Program-made: the position numbers and the translations under genes | Part shown: positions 14,777-18,264 of the stretch, piece by piece | Layout of the letters: each line of letters begins with the position of its first letter | Position numbering within the stretch: position 1 is the stretch's first letter | Notes under the pieces: model-generated | Told to the model about the DNA's origin: nothing | Databases searched by the model: none | The model's input: the letters and a program-made list of their open reading frames with translations, nothing else | Assembly (NCBI GenBank): GCA_913009865.1 | Contig: CAJVYK010000018.1 | Coordinates: forward strand, 1-18,264 | DNA length: 18,264 nucleotides | Reading direction: 5' to 3' | DNA from: an uncultured bacterium | GTDB taxonomy: Bacteria > Planctomycetota > Phycisphaerae > Sedimentisphaerales > Anaerobacaceae

Positions 14777-15946
14777 TTATACTTTGTTTAATAGTTCGCA
14801 GAGCGATAAAATCCTTTGCTCGTCAATACCCGGATAGTTGCCGATATAATAGCCGTAGAAATGGATGTGCTCAACTTCGGGATACTTTTTCCATTCCTTA
14901 TCTGGAACAATCTTTTTAAGAAAGGGCTGTCTGAGTTGGTTGCCGCCGCCGCTACTGCCACGGCGAAACTCTACGCCAACTTTATGCAGTTCCTTTTCAA
15001 CTCTGTCTCGAAATTCTGTATCCGGCTTATTAATAACCAGATTAAAGGCGTAATTACAACTTCCTTCCAGATTAAAATCAGTTCTGTATTTAGTCGAATC
15101 GAGATTTCTTAAAAAAAGCTCAAAATTCCTTCTGCGTTTAACGTTATTTTCGTCAAGGCGTTTGAGTTGGTTTCGGCCTATAACAGCCCCGATTTCGGTG
15201 CTGCGCACGTTATAGCCGGGTAAGGCAAAGATAAAATCAGGGCTGAGGTCAGGATTTTCCTGAATGTATTTTTCTTTGATAGTGCTGCTTGATGCTTCAC
15301 GGACCATCCCGTGAGAGCGCAGCATACGAACTGTTTCGTAGATACTCTGGTCATTGGTGCAAACCATTCCTCCTTCAATAGTGCTCATGTGATGTGCGAA
15401 ATAGAAAGAAAAATTAGATACCAGGCCAAAAGACCCCAGTTTTTTACCCTTAAATGTCGCACCATGCGATTCACATACATCTTCAATCAATGGTATATTT
15501 AGCTTTTTGAGCTCAGAAAGCAATCGCTCGGTCAAACCGTTGAAACCCTGGACGTGGGTGAGGAACACCGCCCTGGTTTTGTCGGAAAGTCTGGCGATGA
15601 CCTGCTTATCATCCATACATAGATTCTTAGGGTTGATATCAACAAAAACAGGTGTAAAACCACTTTGGAGTACGGAAGCAATATCCGATACCCAGGTGAG
15701 CGTAGGGACAATAATTTGGCCACTGCCATAAAGATATTTCAGTGCAGCCATAGTAATCAGGTTTGCCGATGAGCCGGAATTTACATAGACGCTGTGGTGT
15801 ACGCCGAGCCACTCGGACCATTCATCCTCGAAGGCCTGAACATTGCTCGATTGCGTAAGGCGGGGACCACCCTTGAGGAATTCAATGAGAACGTCCATGT
15901 CTTCCCTGGTGATGTTATTTTCCATTAAGGGCCAATCCAGCTTCAT
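14777..15946 (-). CDS. ColD-like PLP/PMP sugar 3-dehydratase (DegT/DnrJ/EryC1 family)
   Basis: This 389-residue protein is a DegT/DnrJ/EryC1/StrS-fold enzyme. It shows VNSGSSANL (55-63), the phosphate-binding turn, and LIEDVCESHGATFKGKKLG (153-171) with D156 expected to hold the PLP ring nitrogen. At the position of the Schiff-base lysine (normally FSFxxxK) it has FSFYFAHHMSTIEGG, placing H185 where Lys should be. That exchange marks the ColD/E1 dehydratases, which use PMP and a His base to remove the C3 hydroxyl of a 4-keto-6-deoxyhexose, rather than aminotransferases. No cysteine cluster of the E1/RfbH iron-sulfur type was seen, and the length (ColD is about 388) favours ColD. LPGYNVRSTEIGAVIGRNQL (242-261) also fits. 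Product would be a 3,6-dideoxy-4-keto sugar, as in colitose synthesis. Upstream GDP-sugar enzymes are not in the window. One base separates it from the preceding stop codon. Confidence 0.85.
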   Translation of the reverse strand: MKLDWPLMENNITREDMDVLIEFLKGGPRLTQSSNVQAFEDEWSEWLGVHHSVYVNSGSSANLITMAALKYLYGSGQIIVPTLTWVSDIASVLQSGFTPVFVDINPKNLCMDDKQVIARLSDKTRAVFLTHVQGFNGLTERLLSELKKLNIPLIEDVCESHGATFKGKKLGSFGLVSNFSFYFAHHMSTIEGGMVCTNDQSIYETVRMLRSHGMVREASSSTIKEKYIQENPDLSPDFIFALPGYNVRSTEIGAVIGRNQLKRLDENNVKRRRNFELFLRNLDSTKYRTDFNLEGSCNYAFNLVINKPDTEFRDRVEKELHKVGVEFRRGSSGGGNQLRQPFLKKIVPDKEWKKYPEVEHIHFYGYYIGNYPGIDEQRILSLCELLNKV

Positions 15947-15947
15947 A

Positions 15948-18217
15948 CTATTGCTCCTTTTGTCTGTTCTCCGGGGCCTCTCTTACAATCCTAAATCCGA
16001 GATTCTCATGTCGGAACTCTAATGGATAATTTGTTGTTAAATTATCTAAGTTTACATTTTCATTTCGCCAACTTCCCCCAAAGCATATACGGGGATTATC
16101 TTTGAGAGGCTTAACCGTCGAGTTGTAATCTATTGGGTTCTCTGTCCATTCCCAAACATTTCCTATTAAATCATAAAATCCTGTAAGCATAGGATTAAGC
16201 TTGCCGACGGGGTGAGTCATTCCTTTTGCATTACCTTTAAGCCAGGCATATTTATTAATATTCTTACCCTGCCCGCCCTGATTGGATGTAAATAAATTGA
16301 CCAAATACAAATACTCTTTCTCTGCAGGCAATCTGTACAAATTACCACCCTCAGTTTTATTCAGGCGTTTTACGAACTTTTGGACCATATCGAAAGAGAC
16401 ATTTTCCACTGGATGATTGTCATTTTTAAACCTGCTCGGATTAAAACCCATTATATCCATCCACTGTTTCTGGGTCACCTCGAACATACCCATTAAAAGA
16501 TTATATTTTCTCCCTGGTACTTTTTTAAAGTTCATACCGATAGAATTTACATAATCGGCTTCTTTTGAAATATCTGTAGATACTTCTGAAGCTGTGACTA
16601 ACTGGGGGTTTTCGTCGTAAATAGAATATTTAAGTTTTTCTGAGGCATAATCATATTCGAGTAGATATTTAGGCGTTTTGTTATTTATAAAACGATTAAA
16701 TAACCCGTCGATACAGGTTTCACTATACCAACTGAACGGCTTTATCTTCGGAGGACGGTCAATTATTTTGAAAGAAAAATCCGGGTCTTTTTTATGAACA
16801 GCGACAAAATCTCTAACCGAATCAAAGTATTTTTTCAAAGGTGCTGTCTGTTTTTCTACCTCCAGAGCAGACTGACGCGTCCTAAAAGCGTGATTGCCTG
16901 TCAAAAAAGCTAATATTAAAAGTAGCGACAAACTCATTTTTTTGTTTGCCGCAATTTTGTCAAAATCAAAGAATGTATAAATTGTAAAAATAATCAAGGC
17001 ACTGATGCAGTACACATAGTGGCTTGACATATTATTGTGATTTAACAAACTGTTTATATATGAAGCGCGAGCAAAACAAATAATTATTAAGATAGAAAAA
17101 ATTAACATTGTCGAGAATATAATCTGCTTAGTTATAGGCCTGAATATTTTTCTCCTAAATCGAATACAAAAAAATATGGATACAATTAAGCACACAACAC
17201 CAGTATAAGAGACTTTGAAATATATTTTATCTGCATAGTTGATATTAGTAAACATGGGGAAAAATATTCCCGAAAGTGATACCAACATAGCTTTGCCCAC
17301 ATTAACAAAAGGCATCCATAAACCTATAGCATCAGACTGACGGGTCATTGCTAAATCAGGATATGCCAAATAAAGGTGTATCGAGAAAAGCACCGCCCAT
17401 AAAACAATCGGCAGCAAAAGCATAATCCAACTGCCTCTATCTTTTTGTTTAAGTTCTTTTTCATCATGATTTCTAAAAATAAACCAGTATGCACAAAAGA
17501 AAACAAAAGGCATAAGAAATGCTATCTCTGTAGTGAGAAGATTCAAAAAAAGCAGTAGAGCGGTCAAAAGAAAACCCTTGGTCGCAGATATTTGATTGTA
17601 AATGGTTTTACGAAAGGTAATAACCGCCAAAAGTGTAAATATAGCAGTTACTATATATGCGTCGAGATGAGGCCATATTACAGGGTCGGCACTTACAGCC
17701 AAAACGGAAAAGAATAATGCAAAAAGAGCAGAAATCCACCTTCGATTACATTTCCACATAAGCCACCACAAGCAAAAGGTGGCCATGATATGCTTTACAA
17801 ACGTTACAATATGGGGGCCAATATAATTAGCATCAAAAACAACGCGGTTTAAAGCTAACATACCGTGATGAATAGGACGGAATACCAAACGGTCATAAGG
17901 TAGTCTCAATTGCCAATCGATATGTTTAATGATGAATTGCAGATTAGGCGTTATGTCTTTGGATGAAAAGAAGAAAAACCACTCATCATGACGAAAAAGG
18001 TGAAAAAAACTCGGCCAGTAGGCCCAAAGATTTATTATAACTATCAAGAGAGAAAAGACTGCTCCTATTCGAATATCAAATCTTTTTTCTGTAAACCAAA
18101 ATTCTGCTGTTTTAGATAAAAAGATTGGCGGACTCTTTAGTATTCTATATGTTCCGACAATGAAGAAAGGGGTTAAAATAATAAATGCGAGGTTCCAGAA
18201 GAAATTGGGTGTAATTA
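15948..18217 (-). CDS. GT-C-like membrane protein fused to FGE-like domain, 5' end missing
   Basis: The frame is open to the end of true sequence at 18217; its real start lies off the contig. Extending it into the adapter gives a false GTG start and the artefact residues MTGVQTCALPI. About 480 residues form a multi-span membrane region with at least nine hydrophobic segments. FRHDEWFF, in the loop after the second of these, and RLVFRPIHHGMLALN, about 40 residues on, resemble the acidic loop and RPL motifs of GT-C/TMTC-like glycosyltransferases. After a soluble linker, the last 190 residues are an FGE-sulfatase/SUMF1-like domain: FEVTQKQWMDIMGFNPSRFK, NHPVENVSFD, YRLPAEKEYLYL, HPVGKLNP, GNVWEWTENP, GGSWRNE and LGFRIV. 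The GT/SxMGS segment is shortened and the Cys residues needed for copper and catalysis in true FGE are absent, so formylglycine formation is unlikely. It is the first gene seen in the operon. Confidence 0.78.
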
Positions 18218-18264
18218 AGATCGGAAGAGCACACGTCTGAACTCCAGTCACATTCCTTTATCTC
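18218..18264 (+). other. Illumina TruSeq adapter contamination
   Basis: The 3' end begins AGATCGGAAGAGC and continues exactly as the TruSeq index adapter. After CAC (18249-18251) comes ATTCCTTT (18252-18259), which I recognise as the index-27 sequence, then ATCTC, the start of the common tail. It is sequencing-library DNA joined to the contig end, not part of the genome. It creates a false start for the membrane/FGE gene. Confidence 0.98.

Noticed and set aside
15948..16560. FGE-like domain as a working formylglycine-generating enzyme for the nearby sulfatase
   Set aside because: The conserved cysteines of true FGE are absent and the first strands are shortened, so a catalytic role is not supported.
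15948..18251. Complete 767-residue protein with a start at 18251
   Set aside because: The first 11 residues are encoded by adapter DNA, so the true N-terminus is missing.
1..18264. CRISPR arrays, tRNA or rRNA genes, transposases or phage genes
   Set aside because: Reading both strands showed no repeat-spacer pattern, no tRNA-like cloverleaf that I could recognise and no mobile-element proteins.

Overview
This window looks like one end of a metagenomic contig from a PEP-CTERM-bearing, polysaccharide-degrading bacterium. It is most likely a planctomycete of the Phycisphaerae type; Kiritimatiellota, Verrucomicrobiota or Lentisphaerota are alternatives. The clues are a LamG protein ending in a PEP-CTERM anchor, a Tat-exported Cys-type sulfatase, a GH29 fucosidase and a secreted beta-helix protein next to a surface-polysaccharide operon. 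The last 47 bases (18218-18264) are not biological. They are an Illumina TruSeq adapter with its index, so the true sequence ends at 18217 and the last gene has a false N-terminus.

Left part (1-5234) is a polysaccharide-use region. A truncated GH29 alpha-L-fucosidase leaves the left edge on the minus strand. A roughly 0.9 kb gap follows, holding a decayed small ORF and a consensus promoter with a long C-poor leader. Next is the LamG/PEP-CTERM surface protein (+), closed by a strong hairpin terminator. A two-gene minus-strand unit follows: a secreted right-handed beta-helix protein, then a sulfatase. All four products carry export signals. Fucosidase plus sulfatase suggests use of sulfated, fucose-containing glycans.

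Right part (5542-18217) is mainly biosynthetic. lhgO (L-2-hydroxyglutarate oxidase, +) has its own good promoter and converges on a tightly packed minus-strand operon running from 18217 to 6800. In transcription order the operon encodes a multi-span GT-C-like membrane protein fused to an FGE/sulfatase-modifying-factor-like domain, a ColD-type sugar 3-dehydratase with His in place of the PLP lysine, a B12-binding radical SAM enzyme, a GT2 glycosyltransferase, a second GT-A-like transferase, a DUF268 methyltransferase-like protein, an FkbM methyltransferase, a class I methyltransferase broken by one in-frame stop, a CgeB-like glycosyltransferase and a GT4 glycosyltransferase. Together they would make and transfer a deoxygenated, methylated surface glycan. 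The steps that make the nucleotide sugar, and any flippase or polymerase, are not in the window.

The points most worth a second look are the membrane/FGE-like fusion, the ColD-like enzyme beside a B12 radical SAM enzyme and lhgO, the single nonsense codon in the methyltransferase, an apparent pair of compensating frameshifts in the beta-helix gene, and the long leader of the PEP-CTERM gene. No tRNA, rRNA, CRISPR array or transposase was recognised.
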